Shown one piece after another: positions 1 to 7,661 of a stretch of 10,347 nt of DNA. Each line of letters opens with the position of its first letter. The stretch's first letter is position 1. Position numbers and translations under genes: made by a program. A model generated the notes under the pieces. It did no database searches, was not told the DNA's origin, and saw nothing but the letters and a program-made list of their open reading frames with translations. This DNA comes from Dimargaris cristalligena. Lineage: Eukaryota > Kickxellomycota > Dimargaritomycetes > Dimargaritales > Dimargaritaceae. The stretch is from contig JANBQC010000802.1 in assembly GCA_027576995.1 (NCBI GenBank), positions 1-10,347 of the forward strand, read 5' to 3'.

Positions 1-296
1 CTACTCCCTACTAGGCTATTACTACGGTCACCATCCTCCGAATGGTCTGGGCTAGTTGACTCATATTCATTACGGGTCATTTTTTTAGCTCCGGCACTAC
101 TGGTTGGAGCCATAATAACCTCGGTCATTGGATCGGATTGCTGGGTGGAATAACTGCCATCGAGTTCGCTGGGTTGTGCAGCGGTGTTACGGGAGTCGGA
201 AGGAAGGCTGGGCGCTCCCAATACAATCCGAGCCTGGTAACTGATGGTAAGCCCAATAGTGAGCAGGCTGAGGATGTTGGCGCAAAAAGTCTGCAT
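1..296 (-). CDS. Secreted protein of unknown function, N-terminal part, cut by the left window edge
   Basis: An open frame starts at ATG 296-294 and runs 98 codons to the left edge without a stop, so only the N-terminus is visible. An in-frame TAG lies 14 codons upstream with no other ATG between, which fixes the start. The first ~28 residues look like a signal peptide: a short polar N-region, a hydrophobic stretch around residues 7-20 (ILSLLTIGLTI), and a plausible cleavage site after VLGA near residue 28. The rest is rich in Ser, Thr, Asp, Gln and Pro, as in the disordered or glycosylated part of a secreted or cell-surface protein. No family is recognised. The two shorter minus-strand ORFs here are frame shadows. 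I am fairly sure that it is a gene and have no evidence for its function. Confidence 0.6.
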   Translation of the reverse strand, partial: MQTFCANILSLLTIGLTISYQARIVLGAPSLPSDSRNTAAQPSELDGSYSTQQSDPMTEVIMAPTSSAGAKKMTRNEYESTSPDHSEDGDRSNSLVGS

Positions 297-1128
297 CTTG
301 GACAGTTTGGCTGTAGCAACAAGGGTGGCTAGAAGCTAAGGGGCCGGGGATGGTTGTTGATAAAATACCCGGGGGGTGAAAAATAATAATTAGGGTGCAG
401 AGAAATATATGCAAGAGTATAGATATGGGAGGGTAACTATGGCGGCAGCTAACTGTTGCTTTTTGGTAGGCAGTGCTGGGTCATCATTATATATAGAGGT
501 TTCTCCTCTGGTAGCAAGTGAGCACAGCCGAGAAAACAGCCTTGAGTTGCCCCAGGATTATGGGCAGGTCTTCGTGGCCTTTGGCCTTGTCCTATCCAAT
601 GCTTTTATGTATGTATTGGATGTTATTGAGATGTACCCTTGTTGAAAAATGAGAACACTGGGCTGGTTTCACATGGAAGGATTGTATTACCACTTGTGAA
701 ACTATTCATTTACATTTCCCCGTTGTTATGGAAAAATGCCTCATTACAGTAATCAGAACTAGCCACTAGTTCTTATCAACCCCAATATGTATTTGAGAGG
801 GATGTCGGATTAATACTAACTAATCACCATGTCTATGCTACCAACCGATTGCACAAGCCAAGGTGATAAGAGGAAAAAGCCATTCATTATTGGAGTGATA
901 CAGCAGAGAGCAGTGCAGGTGGGATGCCAAGCTATTCACGGCGAATGGGCAAAGCCAAGCTTTTTGATGTTGTATTCCAATGGATCACTTGACCAGAACA
1001 GTGGCTGGTGTAGCTGCCAAATGGACGAGTGAATTTACGCCCGTTGGCTGTAACCCAAACCAACCAGCATTACCCATCACCTCCTAGTTCAAGGGATATC
1101 ATATTTCTCGGCATTCCCGGTTCAATTA
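297..1128. other. Intergenic region, no supported gene
   Basis: This stretch should contain the promoter of the minus-strand secreted-protein gene. AT-rich tracts suited to that lie at about 385-420 and 484-497, but no single TATA box can be assigned. Plus-strand ORFs of 78 codons (409-645) and 67 codons (829-1032) have ATG starts but unremarkable composition and no recognisable motif, so I treat them as chance. Confidence 0.5.
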
Positions 1129-1274
1129 ACAGCTGTAAAACTTAACCCAACTGTATGAAAAATCTTTCGATAAGGGTAAACAAAGGAAAAGGCGGGATGT
1201 GTGGTTTTAACCAACCTGGTTGGCCTCGCAAAGTGGATGTTTTGTTACACTATTCGATTGAGCCTCTCTCATAT
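1129..1274 (+). mobile_element. MITE-like inverted-repeat element, copy 1 (degenerate)
   Basis: This is the most diverged of six related copies. Its right end (about 1240-1274) closely follows the right inverted repeat of the better copies, with TTGTTACAC followed by TTGAGCCTCTCTCATAT. The left end is recognisable through AACCCAACTGTAT at 1144-1156, while the outermost bases have lost the ATATGGG terminus. The internal TTTTTAACCAGTAATAT region is represented by GTTTTAACCAACCTGGT. The length, about 146 bp, agrees with the 144 bp of the intact copies. The boundaries come from manual alignment and are good to a few bases on the right and less certain on the left. Confidence 0.6.
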
Positions 1275-1610
1275 ACTCACCATTTCCACTTTCCTGCCTA
1301 GTCCGTAATGTCGCTATTATTGTGGCCCAAGTCGAGGTGGAGTGGTTTATTTGTGGGACTCCAAAATTGGGCCATCTATAGGTAACTAATATATTCTGTA
1401 GTTCCGGCCCATCGAAACTAAGTATTCTTGTTAATGAACAAGACCTTTGTAATGATTTACTTGAAGTTATGCCGTATTCCCTTCAAATTTTTTATATAGG
1501 ATATTTTCGTAAGAGTAGCCTTTTCTGGGTATAAACGTAGGTGTCGGTTTAGGAAAACAATGCAGCTTTGTTTAGCTGGTATTGCTTACTGACTTTGGCA
1601 TCTAATATAC
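1275..1610. other. Intergenic spacer between two element copies
   Basis: An AT-rich spacer with no open frame of note, no RNA gene and no repeat that I can support. It separates two element copies in the same orientation. Confidence 0.5.
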
Positions 1611-1754
1611 ATATGGGTAAAATTCGGCCCAGCTATATAAGGGTTTCCATTATACGTGTATGGGAAAATGTATGGGAAATGTATTTTTAACTAGTAATAT
1701 TGGCCGAATCTAATGGATTTTTCGTTATACAGCTTGGATGAACTTCTCCCATAT
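1611..1754 (+). mobile_element. MITE-like inverted-repeat element, copy 2 (complete)
   Basis: A full 144-bp copy. The left terminus is ATATGGGTAAAATTCGGCCC followed by AGCTATATAA. The right terminus ends in TTATACAGC, then CTTCTCCCATAT. Read inverted, the two ends match over about 30 bp with mismatches, giving imperfect terminal inverted repeats. It aligns without gaps to the copy at 6291-6434, with 118 of 144 positions identical by hand count (82%). No protein is encoded. Both ends show TA just outside TGGG and CCCA, consistent with a TA target duplication as in Tc1/mariner-type elements, but this assignment is inference. Confidence 0.85.
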
Positions 1755-2007
1755 GCTTCTAGCCGATTGTAAATCGCCAAAATACACGCGGCACTTGGCT
1801 CATCTGCAGGTGATGCGGGCTCTTGCGACCGATAACATTAATTGTAAAATCTATTGAAAGCCATGTCATTCACCTGGTTTTATCATTCGAGACCTAGGTG
1901 TACTCGGTGGTACACGCACGAACCTATCGAGCGTGACGACAGCTTATCGGATGTAGTCAAATGAATTTCCAATTTAACAAAGACACTGGTTTTTTTGAAT
2001 CAACTGT
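1755..2007. other. Spacer, possibly containing an eroded 5' part of the ABCE1 relic
   Basis: No open frame is supported. The segment at about 1890-1990 holds short stretches that could be remnants of the ABCE1 region between the first ABC signature and the second Walker B (for example around 1935-1965), but the resemblance is too weak to annotate. Confidence 0.3.
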
Positions 2008-2655
2008 GACGTTATTGTGGCCAATCACGATTTAATTGTCCTGAGTTAGCTGTCTGATTTTATTTTTGCTCTAAGGCCGGCCGTCGGTCTACACTGTTGT
2101 GACTATGCCCTTCAGTGTCAGCGAAGGTGTCAATGTTTTCTGCAATGGTCTAATCCCCCCCCAAAAAAAAAACCTGCGCTTTCATGAAGAATCCCTGACT
2201 TTCCGCCTGGTCGAGAACGCTAGGGACCGTGAAGATCAGCCTGTAGTTCCAGAACATGTCCGAGCTTCAGTTGCAGTGCGTGACCGTTGCCCTAATCCCG
2301 AGTCGGCCCGCCGAGATTCAAAAAATAGGTGAGTCTAGTGCCTATATGGACTCCGAACAGTGTATTGTAGCTGCTAAGGGCATCAAGCGGTTCATACTGC
2401 ATGCCAACAGAACCGCCTTCATTGTTGAGCACGATTTCGCCATGATCCCTTATCTGGCCGACTGCGCAGTCGTCTACGGTGACACCCCGTCTTTCGAAGT
2501 TACCGCCAAGAGCCCTAGTTCTTGTTCATTGGTATAGGCAGGTTCCTGACCTCATTGGACATCACCTTCTACCGTGTTCACGTATCAACAAGCTTGATTT
2601 TTTAAAAGATGGGGAGCAGAAGGTGCCCGGGAATTACTTCATTTTGGAGGACTAA
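2008..2655 (+). pseudogene. RLI1: Decayed ABCE1/Rli1 (ribosome-recycling ABC ATPase), C-terminal part with internal deletion
   Basis: Functional ABCE1/Rli1 is a soluble Fe-S twin-ATPase that splits ribosomal subunits after termination. Here only a relic remains, with ABCE1 order kept across all three frames. Frame 1 (2011-2073) reads HDLIVL, a TAG stop at 2047, then LSDFI, matching the end of the first ATPase domain. Frame 2 (2075-2210) carries PSVYTVVTMPF and NLRF, matching the hinge. A deletion of roughly 110-120 residues then removes the second Walker A. Frame 3 (2226-2535) resumes with FQNMSELQ (signature LSGGELQ, two Gly lost), SSAYMDSEQ (damaged Walker B and D-loop), KRFILH, TAFIVEHDF and YLAD. 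Frame 2 (2540-2575) gives RFLTSLDITFYR. Frame 1 (2581-2655) gives RINKLD and EQKVPGNYFILED before the TAA. The order and the conserved C-terminus make the identity near certain. It cannot produce a working protein. Confidence 0.92.
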
Positions 2656-3250
2656 AATTGTGAGGTCTCGAACTGTAACGTTTGACAAGTTGGGCCTTTC
2701 CCGGATGGATGGGACGGTATACGATACATTGCCTATTGTCTGGTTGGCCAAATCAATCCCTGGTTGAAACATGGGAGACCATGCATTGCATTTTATTTAA
2801 CGATTTAGTCAATTAAGTTGGCTGATTTTCTATATTTAGTTTACGGAGCCATTGGTATTTTCTACTATGGTCCATTTGTGCCTCCACCTGCTTTTTCATA
2901 TTTTCCATTTGTATATTTAATTATGAGCAGTCTCTATTAGTACTCGGCGCTTTTCGGAAATCAACAACTGGGTCAGTGAGGTTAGCACGACATCTTACAG
3001 CATAGGATACAGTGATTATATATAATACTATCAAATGGTGAAAATACGATACTGATGTTCGCAGGGGGGGGGACGGAGCTGAGTTTTCCCATCCAAACAC
3101 GCGTACTTCATCCGTTTCCTAACTTACCCGTCACTCGCGATCGGATATCACGTATCGGAGTTTCTCGCAGATTATTCTTGGTAATAATGAAGAAATTATC
3201 CAACCCATCTATCACGGCGATTGCTAGCTTATTTCTACCGTTTATAAACT
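2656..3250. other. Intergenic region between the ABCE1 relic and eIF3i
   Basis: AT-rich sequence with no supported gene. It includes a run of nine G at 3064-3072. A 91-codon plus-strand ORF at 3055-3330 uses a poor start, has no recognisable motif, and overlaps the 3' end of the opposing eIF3i transcript, so I do not call it. Confidence 0.5.
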
Positions 3251-3253
3251 GTA

Positions 3254-3259
3254 TTTATT
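3254..3259 (-). terminator. Putative polyadenylation signal AATAAA of eIF3i
   Basis: On the minus strand AATAAA occurs about 160 bases after the eIF3i stop codon, within GGAAATAAATAC. A T-rich tract on the same strand (complement of the A run at 3268-3277) precedes it. Position and sequence suit a 3' end signal, but no transcript evidence is available. Confidence 0.4.
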
Positions 3260-3418
3260 TCCTAGGTAAAAAAAAAAGAAATGCACAAGTAGAACTAAAC
3301 CAAAGATACCAGGGAGTGGGTCCCGGGTGATGTGGTTACAAACCAGAGGTAACGAAAGGAAGAGGGCCGAAAGACAAAGTACTGGGTTTTTGAGGAAAAG
3401 AAGCGGGAACATACGCAT

Positions 3419-4396
3419 TTACTCGTACTTAAACGTATAGTAGTCGGGATCGAAGTGGTGGACGCGAACGTAACCATCTTCACCCCCGCTGGAGAAGCTC
3501 TTGCCGTCAGGGTGGAAGGCAATGGTGTTAATGGGACCGAAGTGCCCCCGCACGCGACCGACCTCATCCTCATGAATCTTGTGGAAGAAACGACACTCGA
3601 ATTTACCCTGGCGCTGGGAGGTGGTGGTGACCTGCATGGCCTCTTGACCACCGCCCACCACGACGAACTCCTTAATGGCGGGCACAATGACGGCGGAGTT
3701 GAGGGGGGTATCGGTCGGGTACGATTTGATGCACTCGAGGGTGTTGGAATCGTAGATACGGGCGGTCTTATCCTTACTACTGGTGATAAAGTAGGTCCGG
3801 TCAGTGGAGAACTGAAGGTCCGAAATGATCGCCTCGTGGTCTTCGACGCACTTGAGTACTTCGCCGGTGTTCCAGTCGAAGAGGCTCACGTTGCCGTTTT
3901 CGTGGCCCACGACAATGTATTTGTTGAGGTAGCCCCAGCCGGCCACGGTGGCCTTGGAGGGCTCGGGGATGATCACGTTAAGGGGCTCGTCGGACTGGTC
4001 GGCGGTGGTGGGATCGACAGCGAAAATCAGAATCGTACCGGGAAAACCCATGCGCTGTTCGGTGACCATTAGGACGTATTTGTCGTCTTCGGAGAACTGC
4101 ACCCGCTTGACAGCGGTGTTGGACGTCCAGGTGTGCAGTAAGCGACCGTCGGCGACATTCCACAGACGGGCGGTGTTATCGGCCGAACCCGAGATCAACA
4201 GCGACGAATCGGAATTGACGTCCACGCTCCAGATGGAACCCTGATGGCCATTGTAAGTACCGAGCCGCTCACCGTTGTGCGAGAACCAGACGTTGATGAC
4301 ATTATCCTTGGCGACGCTGAAGAGGAGATCGCCCTCCCGGTTGTACTTGATCTGAGTTAGGGCACGTTCGTGACCTTGTAGTAAGATGGGACGCAT
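3419..4396 (-). CDS. TIF34: Eukaryotic translation initiation factor 3 subunit I (eIF3i/Tif34), WD40 protein
   Basis: eIF3i is a cytoplasmic seven-bladed WD40 propeller that binds eIF3b and eIF3g in the eIF3 complex on the 40S ribosome and supports pre-initiation complex assembly and scanning. The frame from ATG 4396 to TAA 3419 encodes 325 residues, the same length as human eIF3i, with no intron. It starts [21 protein letters not shown]-type repeats are visible at about residues 8-37 (GHERA to NVW), 50-79 (GHQGS to ARLW), 164-175 and 187-215 (DHEAI to ARIY). The family-specific C-terminal block has [13 protein letters not shown] at 248-260, GHFGPIN at 284-290 and [15 protein letters not shown] at 302-316. 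The start is secure: it has A at -3, and the frame stays open upstream but contains no further ATG. The leader is pyrimidine-rich, and a transposon-like element lies just beyond it. Nothing suggests damage. Confidence 0.97.
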   Translation of the reverse strand: MRPILLQGHERALTQIKYNREGDLLFSVAKDNVINVWFSHNGERLGTYNGHQGSIWSVDVNSDSSLLISGSADNTARLWNVADGRLLHTWTSNTAVKRVQFSEDDKYVLMVTEQRMGFPGTILIFAVDPTTADQSDEPLNVIIPEPSKATVAGWGYLNKYIVVGHENGNVSLFDWNTGEVLKCVEDHEAIISDLQFSTDRTYFITSSKDKTARIYDSNTLECIKSYPTDTPLNSAVIVPAIKEFVVVGGGQEAMQVTTTSQRQGKFECRFFHKIHEDEVGRVRGHFGPINTIAFHPDGKSFSSGGEDGYVRVHHFDPDYYTFKYE

Positions 4397-4513
4397 GGTT
4401 TCTCGATTAGTAGGTAGGTATGGAGGCGGAGACAAGGAAAAAAACGAGCCAAGGGCGGAAAGGACGAGCAATGTTACGGAACACAAGGAGAAAGAGGGGA
4501 TTGAAAGGGATTC
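4397..4513 (-). promoter_or_regulatory. Pyrimidine-rich leader and proximal promoter of eIF3i
   Basis: Read on the minus strand, the ~117 bases before the eIF3i ATG are strongly C/T-rich, with blocks such as CCCCTCTTTCTCC and TTTTTTTCC. Such tracts are common in promoters and 5' leaders of highly expressed fungal genes. The frame is open through this leader, which could lead automatic annotation to add about 50 spurious residues, but it contains no ATG. The transcription start site cannot be placed. Confidence 0.5.
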
Positions 4514-4664
4514 AGATGGGAGGGGTTCAATCAGGCTGTATACCAAAAAATCCGCTGGATGAGAAGGATACTACTAGTTAAAAATGAATCTCCCATATAT
4601 TTTCCCATACACACATATTTTAAACCCCCCTCGCCTATACAGCTACGCTGGATCTCACCCATAT
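4514..4664 (-). mobile_element. MITE-like inverted-repeat element, copy 3, upstream of eIF3i
   Basis: A 151-bp copy in the opposite orientation to copies 1 and 2. The left end, AGATGGGAGGGGTTCAATCA then GGCTGTATAC, and the right end, CTATACAGCTACGCTGGATC then TCACCCATAT, match the family termini. The core ACTAGTTAAAAATGAATCTC is well kept. It ends 117 bp before the eIF3i start codon, so it lies in the promoter or the distal leader of that gene. The left terminus has lost one T (AGATGGG for ATATGGG). Confidence 0.85.
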
Positions 4665-4896
4665 ATATGTGGCGAGGTCAGGTAGGTCTGGGGCTATCAG
4701 ACTACAATATACATTCCCTATGGCAGGTGCAGTAGAGCGGTTTGGTCAAATTACTGGTTTATCTCCTAGCTATACCACCTCTATTTTTTTTGCCAATCGT
4801 GTCTCTCAGTTAAATAATGTCAGTGGGGTGGGCTTCCAGGTTTTCCCCGATTAGCTTAACTACCAGAAAGGTGAATGTAATTTCGGTACATATGGT

Positions 4897-4907
4897 CACG
4901 TGATTGG
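4897..4907 (+). promoter_or_regulatory. E-box CACGTG directly followed by an inverted CCAAT box
   Basis: GGTCACGTGATTGGGT contains the palindrome CACGTG (4897-4902), within the TCACGTGA context typical of Cbf1/USF-type bHLH sites. ATTGG (4903-4907), the inverted CCAAT pentamer bound by NF-Y/HAP factors, abuts it. Both motifs are short; their adjacency and the TATA-like box ~190 bp downstream make a promoter plausible, not shown. Confidence 0.35.
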
Positions 4908-5088
4908 GTTATGCTGCCCTCGGCGCACTATAACTCCCATATCCCCCTCCTCGGACAGCCCCTCACCCTCAAATTCGGGGACGGTGACCATTGCCCAACA
5001 AGCCAGAAAGCTCGACTCGCTGGTCCTGTGGCCGACTAGGGCATGGTTCGAGCACTTCGGGAGGGCTCGCGTAAGTTATTTTAGGGGC

Positions 5089-5096
5089 TATAAATA
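5089..5096 (+). promoter_or_regulatory. TATA-box-like sequence TATAAATA
   Basis: GGGGCTATAAATAGTGCAC closely fits the eukaryotic TATA consensus, with G/C-rich flanks as in many core promoters. Transcription would start near 5120 on the plus strand. No convincing gene follows, only a 37-codon ORF from 5217. Confidence 0.35.
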
Positions 5097-5216
5097 GTGC
5101 ACTTTATTCTTATCTCATTCACTTAGACGACTCCAACTACCGAGACTTTTGATTTTACTCATTTAAATCCAGCGAGGTATACCCCTATAATTCGACCAGT
5201 GCATATCGTTGCGGAC

Positions 5217-5330
5217 ATGATAGGTTTCAATTGCGAGGATGCCATACTCGAACACCTGGGATCCGGGAATAATGGAGGCCCTGCCTGTTACTGTTTGACC
5301 TCCCCTCTTCCTAGCCCTTTACCGGAATAA
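5217..5330 (+). CDS. Possible small ORF, 37 codons, unknown
   Basis: An ATG-started frame of 37 codons begins MIGFNCEDAILEHLGSG and ends PSPLPE, with its TAA forming part of an AATAAA at 5326-5331. It is the first substantial ATG frame behind the TATA-like box. It has three Cys and no recognisable domain. ORFs this short arise easily by chance, so it is listed only because of the promoter-like sequence before it. It could also be a first exon or a relic. Confidence 0.15.
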   Translation: MIGFNCEDAILEHLGSGNNGGPACYCLTSPLPSPLPE

Positions 5331-5915
5331 AAAAACTAGCCAACTGCTTTTCCGGCAAGGAAAACCCATGGTCGGGGGAGATAAATTACAAATAGAGTTG
5401 TATGAATAAATGTCTTTCCCAGAAATTGCCGGATATGCCATGCTGGCCTCTAGTCAGGATGGCTGTGTGGTCTGTGGAACCATCTGAGGCATGGCCCTGG
5501 TATATTATCGCCTAAGCCCCCTAGGATAGCCATTGGTGTGGTCTTTGAATCACCATTGCCCTTGGTCAACAGAACTTTGACTTGAATGCCCAAACTTCCT
5601 TGAATGAACCCAACCAGGTTGTTATTTTCTCCCCTGTACCCAATTGACCTGCCCAGTGGTTCTGTCTGACCCTAGCCTCGGCCCTGGCCCTCAGTATAAT
5701 GGCCCACATGGTGCTCCCTTTGATTACACTACCCATTGGTTTTTGCTCTCGACTATACAACTGAGCTATTATTATTGGGATCTTGCCAAGGGGCCCTGGT
5801 GGTGCATAGCCTACCCTCCACACTCCTATCCAGGTTTATTGATTAGTGTTCCTCTATTAAGGAACTTGGATCAGTTCTTCAGTTGTAGCCATGTTTAAAT
5901 ACATGCCACTCATAG
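5331..5915. other. Transition into the CpG-poor region; no supported gene
   Basis: CpG falls away across about 5430-5560. Beyond this the DNA becomes TpG/CpA-rich and AT-rich. Overlapping ORFs on both strands at about 5566-5898 (85 codons minus, 84 codons plus) lie in the same bases, start at non-ATG codons and show no family features. They may be eroded coding sequence, but nothing identifies it. Confidence 0.35.
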
Positions 5916-6606
5916 AGCAAGGACACTGTCACCAGAGTGTTCATTAGGCCTCACGATGCAAACAGTTCCATATCCACTACTGAGGTGCTCAAAGATGATA
6001 CTGTCAACAGTGATATGCCTGATGATGAAGATCTACCCAAAGTCGGGGCCAAAGCTACAGCAATGAACTCCAATAGCCACTGGGTCATGGCATACAGTGG
6101 GGAATAAGATGGAATGGTCCATCAGTTTCAGCTACAAATGAGCTTGCTTATGAACATTAAGGATATCCAGCACACCTCTGCTTCACAACAAACCCCTGGC
6201 TCTGCCAAACCATGGACCACTGTGGAGTTGAAATTGGCTGTATCCCTGCAACAAGTTGAGTGTCCACTAGGTCCCGAGTCAGCATCAGACATATGGGTGA
6301 AATTCGGCCCAGCTGTATAAGGTTTTAAATGATAACTGTATGGGATAATATATGGGAGACTCATTTTTAACCAGTAATATTCACTTCATCCAATGGATTT
6401 TTTGTTATACAGCTCAGTTGAACCTCTCCCATATCTACCAGCTTAGCCTGACATTATCTCAAACCAATCTTAGTGCATTGTATGGTAGTTTGGTTAGCAA
6501 GAGTATACCCAAGACCCAAGCTGAAAGAGTCACTGAGAAGGCAAAGGAATCTGCTCATGTTGCCAAGCAAAAAAAATGGGCTGGTAAAAAGATTGTGTGG
6601 CAATAG
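5916..6606 (+). pseudogene. Possible Myb/SANT-like gene relic split by an element insertion
   Basis: One frame runs from 5916 to the element at 6291 with a single stop (TAA at 6105-6107, flanked by GGGGAA and GATGGA, explainable as CAA to TAA). It encodes an acidic stretch (DDTVNSDMPDDEDLPKVG), then KPWTTVELKLAVSLQQVE at about 6207-6260, which resembles the first helix of a Myb/SANT domain. Past the element, a frame ending at TAG 6604 reads YGSLVSKSIPKTQAERVTEK and then QKKWAGKK, which fits a Myb third helix and the start of a second repeat. The frames on the two sides differ, and no start codon is recognised. The Myb reading rests on pattern only and is tentative; a broken unknown gene is the safer statement. 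Confidence 0.3.
6291..6434 (+). mobile_element. MITE-like inverted-repeat element, copy 4 (complete, best preserved)
   Basis: A 144-bp copy used here as the reference orientation. It begins ATATGGGTGAAATTCGGCCC, then AGCTGTATAA, and ends TTATACAGCTCAGTTGAACC, then TCTCCCATAT. The left 30 bases and the inverted right 30 bases match at roughly two thirds of positions, with AGCTGTATAA and ATATGGG identical. Flanking TA dinucleotides are present at both ends. It interrupts the possible Myb-like relic. It retains one CpG (6305-6306), the last before a 1.7-kb stretch without any. Confidence 0.88.
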
Positions 6607-7661
6607 TCTTTAACAGGTATATTATCTCTTGGTATATGCTACATTTTGCCCTGCTCAAAACAATACCCTTCCCAATGCCATTGAAAGTAACAAGGTAATC
6701 ACTTCTCTTACCAACTATTGTGTAAGCTAGTTGGCTCTATTTTGACCAGGCCTCTGAGCCCTAGGCTTTACTTGAATAGGCCATTACATTGCCATAGTCT
6801 TTCTCCCTTGGCAACTCCCAGTGCTATTGTGCCCATTTATCAGTTCCTGACTGATACCCAATGGACTCCACCAACCCCTTTATATAATGGTATATACCTT
6901 ACAGTGCTGCCAATACTATTCTGGACAACTATTTGACATTGACCATACATATCAGTGCTTAAAGAGGCCATGGAAAGTTATTCATTAGCCTACACTCATC
7001 TAGTTGATCTCAATATATCTTTATACACTCACTCCCAGATAGTACCTATGAGTCAGGTACCCCTAAATTAATTTTATCACATGTTCATTATTGATAAGTT
7101 TGACAGTGGCAACTCCTAGCACTGTGCTAAAAAATCTCCTGCATGGACTTTAATATAGTATTGCCTTGATTTACCACTAAAGTGCCAAAATAACCAAATT
7201 GTTAAAGAGTTAAATAGTCACCTGAAGCCAAGGTGATATTGAGATACTCCAAAGTAAGGGGTCAAAGGGGTCAATGGAATCAAGGAAGAATTGTATAAGC
7301 TAAGGTTACCTGTCCTTCCAAGAGGGGCAGACAAGAGTTTACTTATATTTAATGATCAAAGTGGAAAGCAAGAGGGAAAATAGTTCATTAGTTATCAGCA
7401 AGGTGACTCATGAATAAGATGGAATTATGGACCAATTGGGCTAAGCCAAGTCATGGGAAAGGCTTAGCAAAAGGAAGGAAAGGAAGGATAATGGATTATG
7501 GGAATAATGGGAATGAACATAGAAAGAAAAAGGAAAGAGGGGAAATGGGAAAAGGGGAACAGGGTAATGTGGTGTAGGTACTACACCACTGGGTCATAAA
7601 AAAGGGGTATATGTAAATGTTTAATATAATTTATTGTTTCTGAGGGGAGCCAAAAGGGAAT
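6607..7661 (+). other. AT-rich, CpG-free region with coding-like but stop-ridden sequence
   Basis: No intact gene. The plus frame starting at 6608 reads as hydrophobic, Trp-poor sequence in which several stops (TGA or TAG near 6721-6780) lie where TGG codons would fit, but stop density over the whole stretch is about that of random AT-rich DNA. A competing frame, 6718-6936, is open for 72 codons from a non-ATG start. I cannot decide between them and call no gene. The segment from about 7250 is increasingly purine-rich. Confidence 0.3.
7441..7566 (+). other. Purine-rich tract
   Basis: Mostly G and A on the plus strand, with imperfect AAGGAAGGAAAGGAAGGATA and GGAAAGAGGGGAAATGGG blocks. It resembles the complement of the C/T-rich leader of eIF3i, so it could be a dead minus-strand promoter, or simply low-complexity DNA. 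Confidence 0.4.

Larger units (their letters stand above)
4665..5216. other. Intergenic region with promoter-like elements
   Basis: CpG-containing sequence. Two plus-strand ORFs (61 codons at 4669-4854, 65 codons at 4900-5097) start at non-ATG codons and have no recognisable content; they are taken as chance. The region carries the E-box/CCAAT pair and the TATA-like box listed separately. Confidence 0.4.

Noticed and set aside
409..645. 78-codon plus-strand ORF
   Set aside because: It lies in the likely promoter region of the minus-strand secreted-protein gene and has no recognisable content.
829..1032. 67-codon ORF with an ATG in a fair context (CACCATG)
   Set aside because: Length is at chance level, there is no domain, signal peptide or neighbour that supports it, and no conservation can be assessed here.
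2664..2674. tRNA B-box-like GTTCGAGACC on the minus strand
   Set aside because: No T-stem pairing around it and no A box or acceptor stem at the right distance.
3455..4072. 205-codon plus-strand ORF opposite eIF3i
   Set aside because: It is the antisense shadow of a well-supported, conserved gene. Its Gly/Val-rich content follows from the codons of the other strand, and no family is recognisable.
4397..4546. N-terminal extension of eIF3i by 50 codons
   Set aside because: The frame is open, but the first codon is TTG (4546-4544, in the mobile element) and no ATG occurs before 4396. The protein from 4396 has exactly the family length.
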